Positions 8,079-17,313 of a DNA stretch of 64,000 nt are shown here, in pieces (the first letter of the stretch is position 1; every line of letters starts with the position of its first letter). The stretch is from Nocardioides insulae DSM 17944 (GTDB taxonomy: Bacteria > Actinomycetota > Actinomycetes > Propionibacteriales > Nocardioidaceae): NCBI RefSeq assembly GCF_000422825.1, contig NZ_KE383928.1:570930-634929 (forward strand), in the 5' to 3' direction. A program made the position numbers and the translations under genes. A model generated the notes under the pieces. The model saw only the letters and a list, made by a program, of their open reading frames with translations, was not told the origin of the DNA and ran no database searches.

Positions 8079-9551
8079 TCATGGCCGGGTGCCGCGCTGC
8101 TCAGCGGCGATCCTGGCATAGGCCAGTGCGCTGTCCTTCGGGATGCGCTCCTGGGTCTCGTAGTCGACGTAGACCAGGCCGAACCGCTGGTCGTAGCCGT
8201 AGGCCCATTCGAAGTTGTCCAGCAGCGACCATGCGAAGTATCCGCGGACGTCGACGCCCTCCTGGATCGCGGCATGCACGGCCCGCAGGTGGTCCACGAC
8301 GTACGCCGTCCGCTCGGCGTCGTGGACGCCGCCGTCCGCGCTCACGGTGTCGGGGTAGGCGGCGCCGTTCTCGGTGATGTACATCGGCGGGACGTCGTAG
8401 TCCGTGGCCAGTCGTCGCAGGAGGCGGGTCAGTCCGTCCGGCTGCACCTCCCAGTCCAGGCCGGTCACGGGGAGGTCGCGGCGGGGGAAGGTGATGTCCT
8501 CACCGGCGACGAACTGGGACGCGGTGGGCCGGGACGGCTGTGCCGCGGCGGTGCCGGCCTCGTCGTCCTGCGGTCGTCCGGACACGGCGTTGCCCTGGTA
8601 GTAGTTGACCCCGAGGACGTCGAGCGGCGCGCTGATCAGGCTCAGGTCACCGTCCTCGATGACGTCGGTCCACGATCCGCCCTGCCAGTCGAGCGGGGTG
8701 GTGTCGGCGACGATGTCCTCGGGATAGCGGCCCAGCAGGACCGCGTCGGCGAAGAGCCGGTTGAACTGCCCGTCGACGCGGCGGGCCGCGTCGCGGTCGA
8801 GTTCGTCCTCCGGGTCGAACGGGTCGGGCACGGTGAAGTTGAGGGTGAGCCCCAGCCGGGTGCCGTCCTGGCCGACGCCGCGTTCCCGCAGTGCCTCGGC
8901 CGCCAGGCCGTGCCCGAGCAACAGGTGGTGGGCCGCGACCATCCCGGCCACGCCGTCCTGCCGGCCCGGTGCGTGCTGCCCGCCGGTGTAGCCGAGGAAG
9001 GCCGAGCAGAACGGTTCGTTGAGGGTGGTCCAATACGGCACCCGGTCGCCGAGGGCGTCGTACACGCTCAGCGCGTAGTCGAGGAACCGGTACGCCGTGT
9101 CGCGCCGGGTCCAGCCGCCGGCATCCTCGAGTGCCTGGGGGAGGTCCCAGTGGTAGAGCGTGACCCAGGGGGCGATGTCGTGCTCGAGCAGCTCGTCGAC
9201 GAGCCGCCGGTAGAAGTCGAGGCCACGCTGGTCGACCGCGCCGCCGTCGGGGCGTACCCGCGGCCAGGCCACCGAGAACCGGTAGCTGTCGAGGCCGAGC
9301 CGCTTCATCAGGGCGACGTCCTCGCGGTAACGGTGGTAGTGGTCGCAGGCGATGTCGCCGGTGTCGCCGCCGAGGACGGCGCCTGGGACGCGGGCGAAGG
9401 TGTCCCAGACCGACGGGCTGCGGCCGTCGACGTCGACGGCCCCCTCGATCTGGTAGGACGCCGTCGCCGCACCCCACAGGAAGCCGGGTGGGAAACGCAG
9501 GTCGGCCAGGGCGGTGCCGGGCTGCTGCCGGGTCGTGCTGGTCGTGCTCAT
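8079..9551 (-). CDS. GH1 family beta-glucosidase
   Basis: A 490-residue family-1 glycoside hydrolase with no signal peptide, so it acts in the cytoplasm on imported beta-glucosides. The acid/base glutamate is E179 in TLNEP and the nucleophile is E394 in YITENG. The N-terminal FPPGFLWGAATASYQIEG and C-terminal SLLDNFEWAYGYDQRFGLVY segments are typical. The start ATG overlaps the stop of the upstream permease gene by 4 bases (ATGA at 9548-9551), indicating coupling. Exact substrate (cellobiose, aryl-glucoside or other) is not determined by sequence. Confidence 0.95.
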   Translation of the reverse strand: MSTTSTTRQQPGTALADLRFPPGFLWGAATASYQIEGAVDVDGRSPSVWDTFARVPGAVLGGDTGDIACDHYHRYREDVALMKRLGLDSYRFSVAWPRVRPDGGAVDQRGLDFYRRLVDELLEHDIAPWVTLYHWDLPQALEDAGGWTRRDTAYRFLDYALSVYDALGDRVPYWTTLNEPFCSAFLGYTGGQHAPGRQDGVAGMVAAHHLLLGHGLAAEALRERGVGQDGTRLGLTLNFTVPDPFDPEDELDRDAARRVDGQFNRLFADAVLLGRYPEDIVADTTPLDWQGGSWTDVIEDGDLSLISAPLDVLGVNYYQGNAVSGRPQDDEAGTAAAQPSRPTASQFVAGEDITFPRRDLPVTGLDWEVQPDGLTRLLRRLATDYDVPPMYITENGAAYPDTVSADGGVHDAERTAYVVDHLRAVHAAIQEGVDVRGYFAWSLLDNFEWAYGYDQRFGLVYVDYETQERIPKDSALAYARIAAEQRGTRP

Positions 9552-10399
9552 CCTTTGACGGCTCCTTGCATGATGCCGGACACGAGTTGGCGTCCGGTGG
9601 CGATGAACAGGAGAAGAAGCGGCACGGTGGCCATCAGGGTGCCGGCCTGGAGCAGGGCCATGTCGCTGAGGCCCTGACCGGGCGCGATCTTGAGTTGGTC
9701 CAGTGCGGTCTGCAGGGTCTGGACGTCGGATCCCTGGAGGACCAGTAGCGGCCACATGAAGTCCGTCCAGGCCTGCATGAACGTGAACAGGCCGAGGATC
9801 GCCATCGCCGGCCGTGCCGCGGGGACGGCGACGGTCCAGAAGATGCGGATCATCGAGCAGCCGTCGACCCGGGCGGCCTCGATCAGTTCGTCCGGGATCG
9901 CGTCCTTGAGGTACTGGCGCATGAAGAACACCCCGAAGGCGGTGACCATCCAGGGCAGGATGACCGCGGTGCGGGTGCCGGTGAGGCCGAGGTTGCTGAA
10001 CTCCTTGAGCAGCGGGATCAGGGCCAGTTGGGGCGGGATGGTCATCGTCAGGATCACGAAGACCATCAAGGCGTTGTTGCCCCGGAAGCGGAACTTGGCG
10101 AAGGCGTACCCCGCCAGGGTCGCGAAGACGACCGTGGAGATCGCGGCGACCGAGGACACGAAGATCGAGTTAGCCAGCGCCGACCAGAAGTCGATCCGGT
10201 CGAGCACCCGCGCGGCGTTGTCGAAGAAGTGGCCGCCGGGGATCAACGGGGGCGGGGTCTGGATCGCCCGCTGCGAGGTCACCGAGCCGATCACGAAGGA
10301 CCAGTACAGCGGGAAGACCGAGCCGAACAGGAACGCGGCCAGGAGCGCGTAGACCAGGGCCCGGGGCCGGTCGCGGAGGGCGGTACGGCGGGTGCTCAT
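9548..10399 (-). CDS. Carbohydrate ABC transporter permease (MalG type)
   Basis: A 283-residue inner-membrane permease of the CUT1 sugar ABC family with six predicted membrane segments (first at about 16-35). The EAA loop that contacts the ATPase is seen as DELIEAARVDGCSMIRIFW followed by AVPAARPAM. It pairs with the MalF-type permease just upstream. Its ATG overlaps that gene's stop by 4 bases and its own stop overlaps the glucosidase start by 4 bases, making a tightly coupled operon. Confidence 0.94.
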   Translation of the reverse strand: MSTRRTALRDRPRALVYALLAAFLFGSVFPLYWSFVIGSVTSQRAIQTPPPLIPGGHFFDNAARVLDRIDFWSALANSIFVSSVAAISTVVFATLAGYAFAKFRFRGNNALMVFVILTMTIPPQLALIPLLKEFSNLGLTGTRTAVILPWMVTAFGVFFMRQYLKDAIPDELIEAARVDGCSMIRIFWTVAVPAARPAMAILGLFTFMQAWTDFMWPLLVLQGSDVQTLQTALDQLKIAPGQGLSDMALLQAGTLMATVPLLLLFIATGRQLVSGIMQGAVKG

Positions 10400-11427
10400 G
10401 TCGCGCTCCTTCGCTGGACGGCTCGGGTGAGGAGGAAGTTGATCAGGGCGAAGCAGATGATCAGCCCGACCAGGAGCCAGGAGGCGGCGGCCGCGCGGGG
10501 ATACGGGTCGGTGGCGCTGTTGGCGGTGTTGAAGATGTACATGGCGAGGGTCTGGTACTCGTAATTGGAGCCGCCCTGGTGCTGCAGGTTGGTGTCGAAG
10601 AGTCGCGGCTCGGTGAAGATCTGCAGTCCGCCGATGGTCGAGGTGATGATGACGAACATCAGGGTCGGCCGGATGGAGGGCAGGGTGATGCTGAAGAACT
10701 GGCGGATCGTCCCCGCGCCGTCGATCGCGGCGGCCTCGTACAGACTGCGGGGGATCGCCTGCATCGCGGCCAGCAGGATCAGGGTGTTGTAGCCGGTCCA
10801 GCGCCAGTTGACCATCGTGGCGATCGCCGTCCAACTGGCCAGCCGGTTGGAGTGCCACTGCACTTCGGGGAGACCGACCATGCTCAAGATCTCGTTGATC
10901 AGGCCGGACTTGTCGGCGAACAGCGACCCGAAGATCAGCGCCACCGCCGCCGGCGCGACCACGAACGGCACGAGCACGCTCATCCGCCAGCCGACCTTCC
11001 AACGCAGGTTGGTGGTGAGCAGGGCCGCCACGAGGGTCGCGATGATGACCTGGGGGACCGAGGAGAGCAGGAAGATCCCGATGGTGTTCCAGAACGCCTT
11101 GTGGAACACGGGGTCCTGGAGCACGTGGATGTAATTGTCCCAGCCGACCGCGTCGCCGTGCTCGGCCCCGAACCGCGGCCAGGAGAAGAACGACAGGTAG
11201 CCGGAGTAGAGCATCGGGTAGAGACCGATGGCGGCGAAGATGACGAAGAACGGCAGGACATAGAGGTACGGCGACACCTTGGTGTCGAGCCGGGAGAGCC
11301 GTTGGCGGAGGGTGATCCGTGGCGCCGTTCGGCTGGGCCGGGGTTCGGGCGGGCCGGGTGGGTGGGCCCCGTCCGGGGGCGCCGCCTGTGCGGTGCCCCC
11401 GGACGAGGACGTGCTGCGCTCGGTCAT
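10396..11427 (-). CDS. Carbohydrate ABC transporter permease (MalF type)
   Basis: A 343-residue CUT1 permease. A roughly 45-residue Ser/Pro-rich cytoplasmic N-terminus precedes the first membrane segment (YLYVLPFFVIFAAIGLYPML). The EAA motif is SLYEAAAIDGAGTIRQFF followed by TLPSIRPTL. The ATG at 11427 lies 14 bases after the solute-binding-protein stop. It forms the heterodimeric channel with the MalG-type partner. Confidence 0.93.
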   Translation of the reverse strand: MTERSTSSSGGTAQAAPPDGAHPPGPPEPRPSRTAPRITLRQRLSRLDTKVSPYLYVLPFFVIFAAIGLYPMLYSGYLSFFSWPRFGAEHGDAVGWDNYIHVLQDPVFHKAFWNTIGIFLLSSVPQVIIATLVAALLTTNLRWKVGWRMSVLVPFVVAPAAVALIFGSLFADKSGLINEILSMVGLPEVQWHSNRLASWTAIATMVNWRWTGYNTLILLAAMQAIPRSLYEAAAIDGAGTIRQFFSITLPSIRPTLMFVIITSTIGGLQIFTEPRLFDTNLQHQGGSNYEYQTLAMYIFNTANSATDPYPRAAAASWLLVGLIICFALINFLLTRAVQRRSAT

Positions 11428-11441
11428 CGGCTGGGTGCGGC

Positions 11442-12776
11442 TCAGCCGAGCCCGTCGACGGCCTGCACGAAGGTGTCCCACGACTGGTCCGGGGAGTCAC
11501 CCTCGTCCACCCGCTGGATGGCGGTCTGGAACAGGCCCAGGACGTCCGAGTACATCGTGCCCTTGTACGGCACCCCGGGCGGGACGGCCTCGGCGCGGTT
11601 GGCCAGGATCTCGGCCGTCGGTGCGTTGTTGAAGTAGGGGTCGGTGATGTTCTCGCCGGCCAGCGTCTCCTGGGAGTCGACGTTCGACGGGTAGGCACCG
11701 GCGGCCTCGAAGGCGCCGACCTGCTGGTCGGCGTCGGTCAGCCAGTCGGCGAACTCCTTGGCCTCCTCAGGGTGCTCCGACATCGCGGGGACGGCGAGGA
11801 ACGAGCCGCCCCAGTTGCCGCCGCCGCCCGGGAAGGCGTCGGCGATGTCCCAACCCTTCACGTCCGGCGCGGAGCTCTTGATGTTGGCGAACATCCAGCC
11901 GGGGCAGGGCATGGTGGCGAAGCCGTCGTTGGTGAAGTTGGCCTGCCAGTCCTCGTTCCACTGCACGACCTGGGTGGACAGGGTCGGCGAGTACTTGGCC
12001 ACGGTGTCGTAGACCTCGCGCAGGCCGGTGTTGTCGGCGTCGTCGACGTTGAGGTTGTTGTCCTCGTCCTGGAAGGGGTACTCGACCTGGTTGAGCATCG
12101 CCTGGGCGATCGAGCCGGAGGAGTCGTACCACTTGGTGGCGGGCACCTTCTTCACGAACTCCTCGCCGGTGGCGAAGTAGTCCTCCCAGGTGCCGAAGAG
12201 TCCGGCGACCTCCGCCCGGTCGGTGGGCAGGCCGGCCTTCTTGAACAGGTCGGCCCGATAGCAGATCGCCTCCGGGCCGGCGTCGGTCGGATAGCCGAGC
12301 TGGACACCGTCCGCGGTCTGCCCGGCCTCGTAGCGGTATTCCACCCAGCGGCCGTCGAGGTCCGGGTCGGACAGGTCGACGAACTGCTCGGAGGCGCCCT
12401 CGGCGAGGAACTGCGGCATCGCGTCACCCTCGACACCGACGATGTCGGTCAGGCCGGTGCCGGCCTGGAGACCGGAGGTGAGCTGCTGCTTCCAGGTGTC
12501 CCACTCCGCGACCCGGGTCTCCTTCACGGTGAAGGGACGGTCGGGGTCGGCGTTCCACTGCTTGATCAGATCGGCATAGCCGAAGTCGCCGAACGTGGTG
12601 ATGGTCAAGACATCGTCCTGGCTCATCCCGGACGCTTCGGAGTCGCTGTCGCCGTCGTCGTCGGAGCCGCAGGCGGCCGCCGAGCCCAGCAGGGCGGTGG
12701 CGAGGACTGCGGCGGTGAGGACGCGGCGGCGTCGAGATGTGGTGCCCCTGCGGGGCCGGCTTGGGTTGGTGTTCAC
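11442..12776 (-). CDS. Sugar ABC transporter solute-binding lipoprotein
   Basis: A 444-residue extracellular binding protein and the first gene of the operon. It has an Arg-rich N-region, a hydrophobic core and the lipobox LLGSAAAC with Cys36, so it should be lipid-anchored outside the membrane. An acidic linker (GSDDDGDSDSE) follows, then the type-I binding-protein fold (LTITTFGDFGYADLIKQWN, SFLAVPAMSEHPEEAKEFAD). The start is GTG. A promoter, a LacI-type operator and a CRP-like site lie just upstream. It probably binds a beta-linked gluco-oligosaccharide, inferred from the operon's GH1 enzyme. Confidence 0.93.
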   Translation of the reverse strand: MNTNPSRPRRGTTSRRRRVLTAAVLATALLGSAAACGSDDDGDSDSEASGMSQDDVLTITTFGDFGYADLIKQWNADPDRPFTVKETRVAEWDTWKQQLTSGLQAGTGLTDIVGVEGDAMPQFLAEGASEQFVDLSDPDLDGRWVEYRYEAGQTADGVQLGYPTDAGPEAICYRADLFKKAGLPTDRAEVAGLFGTWEDYFATGEEFVKKVPATKWYDSSGSIAQAMLNQVEYPFQDEDNNLNVDDADNTGLREVYDTVAKYSPTLSTQVVQWNEDWQANFTNDGFATMPCPGWMFANIKSSAPDVKGWDIADAFPGGGGNWGGSFLAVPAMSEHPEEAKEFADWLTDADQQVGAFEAAGAYPSNVDSQETLAGENITDPYFNNAPTAEILANRAEAVPPGVPYKGTMYSDVLGLFQTAIQRVDEGDSPDQSWDTFVQAVDGLG

Positions 12777-12826
12777 GGTGACGCTCCTGCGGTGGGTGCT
12801 CGGGGAACCTGGGACAGGCGAAGGAA

Positions 12827-12840
12827 TGAAAGCGCTTCCA
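12827..12840. promoter_or_regulatory. LacI-type operator 1 (sugar operon)
   Basis: TGAAAGCGCTTCCA, a near-perfect palindrome with the AAGCGCTT core typical of LacI/GalR operators. It lies just downstream of the predicted -10 element of the minus-strand sugar operon, where bound repressor would block initiation. The cognate repressor is probably the LacI protein encoded at the operon's end. Confidence 0.8.
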
Positions 12841-12853
12841 CATTGCTTCCTTG

Positions 12854-12882
12854 AATATGACGTACGTCACTGAGCGTGTCAA
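12854..12882 (-). promoter_or_regulatory. Sigma70-type promoter of the sugar operon
   Basis: On the minus strand a consensus -35 TTGACA (12877-12882) and a -10 CATATT (12854-12859) are separated by 17 bases. It is followed by LacI operator 1 and then the GTG of the binding-protein gene. A TATTCA -10 two bases further on is an alternative. Confidence 0.7.
12856..12871. promoter_or_regulatory. CRP/GlxR-like palindrome in the promoter spacer
   Basis: TATGACGTACGTCACT contains the perfect 12-base palindrome TGACGTACGTCA. It matches 10 of the 12 fixed positions of the actinobacterial CRP/GlxR consensus TGTGANNTANNTCACA. It lies between the -35 and -10 of the sugar-operon promoter. Confidence 0.5.
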
Positions 12883-12904
12883 TCGAGACGGGAGTCACTC
12901 ACGC

Positions 12905-12933
12905 TTGATCGCGCTCGCGGAGTCATGAAAATT
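12905..12933 (+). promoter_or_regulatory. Candidate promoter for the sugar ABC ATPase
   Basis: TTGATC (12905-12910), a 17-base spacer and AAAATT (12928-12933) on the plus strand, immediately followed by LacI operator 2. This mirrors the layout on the other strand. Confidence 0.5.
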
Positions 12934-12935
12934 GG

Positions 12936-12949
12936 TGAGAGCGCTCCCA
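12936..12949. promoter_or_regulatory. LacI-type operator 2 (ATPase gene)
   Basis: TGAGAGCGCTCCCA, with six of seven half-site positions symmetric around GC. It resembles operator 1 and sits 109 bases from it centre to centre, directly after the candidate promoter of the divergent ATPase gene. It suggests one LacI protein controls both transcripts, possibly with DNA looping. Confidence 0.72.
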
Positions 12950-13025
12950 TCGACGCGGCGCCGTGCGTGCCGTACCGTGGAAGGAACGTGACCCACATCA
13001 CCGTGGGTGGAGGAGAGGACGACGG

Positions 13026-14147
<1,122 letters not shown>

Positions 14148-14256
14148 CCGACTGGCACATCGGGACCGGGCTCGGATCCGCGCCGTCCGCTTCGGCGTGT
14201 CGATATCTGAGCGACGGCTCCGACCTCCTTAATGAGAGAGAACACAGGAGGAAGTC

Positions 14257-14409
14257 ATGTGGGACACCGTTCAGACCAGCACCACGCACGTCTCCCACGA
14301 CCTTCCGTGCCCGCACTGCGGCCACGCCGCGCACACCTTCCTGCCCTGCAGCGACACCTGTGAGTGCGTGCCGCAGCCGATGCCCGGCAGCGTCGGCCTG
14401 GTCGCCTGA
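14257..14409 (+). CDS. 50-residue Cys/His-rich mini-protein (zinc-ribbon-like)
   Basis: A short gene with an excellent AGGAGG site (14246-14251) five bases before its ATG. The protein begins MWDTVQTSTT. It contains CPHCGH and, after a short loop, CSDTCEC, giving five Cys and several His that could bind one zinc ion in a ribbon or knuckle. No signal peptide or membrane segment. I cannot name a family. It follows the ATPase gene by 109 bases, so it probably has its own promoter. The ribosome site and metal-ligand spacing argue that it is real. Confidence 0.7.
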   Translation: MWDTVQTSTTHVSHDLPCPHCGHAAHTFLPCSDTCECVPQPMPGSVGLVA

Positions 14410-14485
14410 CCCGATCGGGCGCCCGACGTGGGTCGGGAAGGCCGCGGTCAGCGGGCTCGGCCTCGCCTCCGCTGGAGGAATGCGC

Positions 14486-14827
14486 TCACCAGCCGAGCTG
14501 GCGCAGGCGGGCGTCGCCGATGCCGAAGTGGTGGCCGACCTCGTGCACGACGGTGCGACGCACCTGATCGACCACGTCGTCCTCGGACGGGCAGAGCGCA
14601 CAGATCGCACGTCGATAGATCGTGATCCGGTCCGGGAGGACGCCCGCGTAGTGAGTGGTACGACGGGTCAGCGGGATGCCCTGGTAGAGCCCGAGCAGCC
14701 CGCGAGGCCCGGGCTCGTGCTGGACCACGACCGCGACGTTGCTCATCAGCTCGCCGAGTTCCTCCGGCAGCCCGTCGAGCGCCTCGGCGACCATCTCCTC
14801 GAAGCGCTCCGGCTCGACGTCCACCAT
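14486..14827 (-). CDS. Small zincin-like metallopeptidase family protein
   Basis: A 113-residue protein with the zinc-protease motif HEVGHHFGIGD (HExxHxxGxxD) at about residues 95-105, preceded by RRTVV. It matches the short MMP-like metallopeptidase family widespread in actinobacteria, whose function is unknown. There is no signal peptide, so it should be cytoplasmic. The ATG at 14827 is preferred because it begins the conserved region (MVDVEPERFEEMVAEAL). It is the last gene of a minus-strand run. Confidence 0.85.
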   Translation of the reverse strand: MVDVEPERFEEMVAEALDGLPEELGELMSNVAVVVQHEPGPRGLLGLYQGIPLTRRTTHYAGVLPDRITIYRRAICALCPSEDDVVDQVRRTVVHEVGHHFGIGDARLRQLGW

Positions 14828-15015
14828 GCTGCGATTGTGCGACCTGGCGCCAAACGCCGGACGGTTGTCGGGCGCGGTGGTCGAGGGGTTCGATGGGGCT
14901 GCCGGCCCGACGCCCGGCAGATCGGGGGCCACACGATGCAGACTACGACGTCAGGTCGGAGCGGCGGGCCCTCTATGCGCCCAAGCCGGGGGAGTTCCAG
15001 GGAGTGGCGCGACGC

Positions 15016-15381
15016 TCAGCGCGGGTCGACGCGCAGGGTCGTCGCGACCGCTGCCGGGCTGGTGATCGCCCGGACGGGGGAACCGTCGCCGTACTTGTCG
15101 TGGTAGGCGCGGTCGATCGCGTCGTCGAGGCTGTCGTCGCGGGAGAAGGTCACCTCCGCCCGGTCGCCGCCGCCCTCGATGACACCGTGCCCGGTCGCCC
15201 GGACGCCTTGGTACCACGCCCCGGCCTCACCGCGCACCGAGCGGAGGTAGAGGCTCCCGTCGACGGCGACGTGCCACACGATCCGTGGGGAGCGGAGACT
15301 TCCGTCGGCGCGGTAGGCGGCGATGTCGATCTCGCCCGCGTCGGCGAGCGCAGAGAGGTCCTCGGGGTTCCACTCGGTCAT
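15016..15381 (-). CDS. DUF2255 family protein
   Basis: A 121-residue protein resembling the DUF2255 family, which has a split-barrel-like fold with possible flavin or F420 binding. Recognisable stretches are GSLRSPRIVWHVAVDGSLYL, VRGEAGAWYQGV and DDAIDRAYHDKYG. It lies 67 bases downstream of a carboxymuconolactone-decarboxylase-like gene on the same strand. It probably joins the redox cluster with the aldo/keto reductases. Biochemical role unknown. Confidence 0.78.
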   Translation of the reverse strand: MTEWNPEDLSALADAGEIDIAAYRADGSLRSPRIVWHVAVDGSLYLRSVRGEAGAWYQGVRATGHGVIEGGGDRAEVTFSRDDSLDDAIDRAYHDKYGDGSPVRAITSPAAVATTLRVDPR

Positions 15382-15448
15382 GGTCGTCTCGATTCGAAGG
15401 TAGAGGGCCAGAAGGCCGCGAGCGTCAGGTGCTGCGGACATGGCCCGG

Positions 15449-16204
15449 TCAGGGAGCGGGCGCGACGTCGTCGACGGCGCGCAGCGCATTGAGGGTCCGG
15501 GGATAGCCGACGTAGGGGAGGAGTTGGGTGATCACCGCGATCAGCGTCGCCCGGTCGTTGCCGACCCGCACGTTGGCCGCCACGTGCCCGGCGACCTGCG
15601 GATCGGCGCCGCCGAGGGCGACCAGCATCGAGAGGGTCAGCAACTCCCGAGTGGGGACGTCGATCCCGCCCCGGGTGTAGTGGTCGCCGAAGCAGTTGGC
15701 CGACAGGTAGCGCTGGATGTGCGCGGTGTCGGCGGACGCGCTCGCGTACATGGCGGACACGGTGTCCTCCCCGACGATCTCCCGCTGGACGGCGAGCCCA
15801 CGATCGGAGCGGGTCGCACGGGTGGTGGTGGACTGGCCGGGCAGCGGGAGCTCGACGCCGTGCTCGGCGAGGATCTCGTTGGTCACGTGCAGGAAGTCGA
15901 AGACGCGACCCATCCCGGCGTACGGCACGGCCTGGTAGACGACTTCCTTGACCTCCACCGGGGTGGCTCCGACACGCAGTGCCCCGCCGAGCAGCACGCG
16001 GTACTCACCGACCGCACCCAGGGCGATCAGCGCGGCGAGCTGGGTCATCACCCGGAGTCGTGGCTCGAGCGGTGCATCTCTCTGCACGTCGTCGAAGGCG
16101 AAGTCATCGAAGTACTCGACCAGCTCGGGATCGGTCTGTGCCAGTGTCGAGATGCGGTCGCCGAAGAGGGTCTCGTGGTTCTTGCGGGCGGCTTCGGTGG
16201 GCAT
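15449..16204 (-). CDS. Carboxymuconolactone decarboxylase (AhpD-fold) family protein, two-domain
   Basis: A 251-residue protein with two AhpD-like halves: one with RLRVMTQLAALIALGAVGEY and VKEVVYQAVPYAGMGRVFDF, the other with RELLTLSMLVALGGADPQV and LIAVITQLLPYVGYPRTLNA. The CxxC pair of peroxidase-type AhpD proteins is absent, so this looks like the CMD-like rather than the alkyl-hydroperoxidase branch. It follows two aldo/keto reductase genes on the same strand (82-base gap). Such pairings are common in actinobacteria; the reaction is not known. Confidence 0.85.
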   Translation of the reverse strand: MPTEAARKNHETLFGDRISTLAQTDPELVEYFDDFAFDDVQRDAPLEPRLRVMTQLAALIALGAVGEYRVLLGGALRVGATPVEVKEVVYQAVPYAGMGRVFDFLHVTNEILAEHGVELPLPGQSTTTRATRSDRGLAVQREIVGEDTVSAMYASASADTAHIQRYLSANCFGDHYTRGGIDVPTRELLTLSMLVALGGADPQVAGHVAANVRVGNDRATLIAVITQLLPYVGYPRTLNALRAVDDVAPAP

Positions 16205-16286
16205 CGCTCTGCTCCTGTCGGGTCGGTCGTCTGGTGCCTGTCATCTGCGGCGAGGTCGGGTGCCGCGGAGATGTGGGGGCGATCGG

Positions 16287-17303
16287 TCAGCGCCGTCGGG
16301 CCGTGGGTGTCAGCTCGTGCGCGCCGTAACTGTTGTCGTCGGGGTTGAGGGTCACGCCGGGGGCGACGATCTCGTCGATGCGGTCCAGCACCTCGGCGGG
16401 AAGGGTGATCTCCGCTGCCGGGAGATAGTCCTCGAGCTGTTCCATCGTCCGCGGACCGACGATGGCGCTGGTGACGCCGGGGTGGTTGATCGCCCAGGCG
16501 ATGGACATCTGGAGGAGCGTCAGGTCGTGCTGCTCGGCGAGCCGGGCGAGCTCTTCGACGACGTCGAGCTTGCGCTGGTTGGCGGGGACGGCCATGTCGA
16601 AGCGGGCGCTCGGCCGGGCGCCCGACGTCGGGGAGGCCGCCGCGCCCTTGCGCCAGCGGCCGGAGAGCCATCCGCCTCCGAGCGGACTGTAGGTCAAGGT
16701 GCCCATGCCGTGCCGCTGCGCGGTGGGGAGGACGTCCTCCTCGATGCCACGCACCAGGATCGAGTACGGCGGCTGCTCCGTGACGAAGCGCTCGAGGTGC
16801 CGCTCCCGGGAGACCCACTGGGCCTCGACGATCTGAGCACCCGAGTACGACGACGAGCCGAGGTAGCGGATCTTCCCCTGCCGGACGAGGTCGGTCAGTG
16901 CGCCCAGCGTCTCGGCGACGTCGGTGTCCGGGCTGGGGCGGTGCACCTGGTAGAGGTCGATGTGGTCGGTGCCGAGCCGACGCAGCGAGTCCTCGACGGC
17001 GCGGTGGACCCATCGCCGTGACCCGCCGCGGTGGTTGGGGTCCTCGCCCATCGGCATGAAGAACTTGGTCGCCAGGAACACGTCGTCGCGACGCCCCTTG
17101 AGGGCCCGGCCGACGATCTCCTCGGAGACCCCGGCGGAGTAGACGTCGGCGGTGTCGACGACGTTGATCCCGGCATCGAGGGCGCGATGGATGATCCGGA
17201 TCGAGTCGTCGCGGTCCTCGTTGCCCCACGGGCCGAACATCATCGCGCCAAGGGTGAGGGGGCTGATCCGGACGCCGGTGCGCCCGAGCGGTCGGTACTG
17301 CAT
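16287..17303 (-). CDS. Aldo/keto reductase
   Basis: A 338-residue NAD(P)H-dependent AKR with a TIM-barrel fold. Catalytic elements are seen: DTADVYSAGVSEEIVG (Asp, Tyr), ATKFF (Lys) and DLYQVHRPSPDTD (His). The cofactor region near the C-terminus includes SAIVGPRTMEQLED. The ATG at 17303 lies 10 bases after the stop of another AKR gene, so the two are co-transcribed. The substrate is unknown. Confidence 0.92.
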   Translation of the reverse strand: MQYRPLGRTGVRISPLTLGAMMFGPWGNEDRDDSIRIIHRALDAGINVVDTADVYSAGVSEEIVGRALKGRRDDVFLATKFFMPMGEDPNHRGGSRRWVHRAVEDSLRRLGTDHIDLYQVHRPSPDTDVAETLGALTDLVRQGKIRYLGSSSYSGAQIVEAQWVSRERHLERFVTEQPPYSILVRGIEEDVLPTAQRHGMGTLTYSPLGGGWLSGRWRKGAAASPTSGARPSARFDMAVPANQRKLDVVEELARLAEQHDLTLLQMSIAWAINHPGVTSAIVGPRTMEQLEDYLPAAEITLPAEVLDRIDEIVAPGVTLNPDDNSYGAHELTPTARRR

Positions 17304-17313
17304 GGTCTTCTCC

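Noticed and set aside
12777..13025. Riboswitch or small RNA in the divergent sugar control region
   Set aside because: The structure present is explained by promoters, LacI-type operators and the CRP-like palindrome; no conserved RNA fold was recognised.
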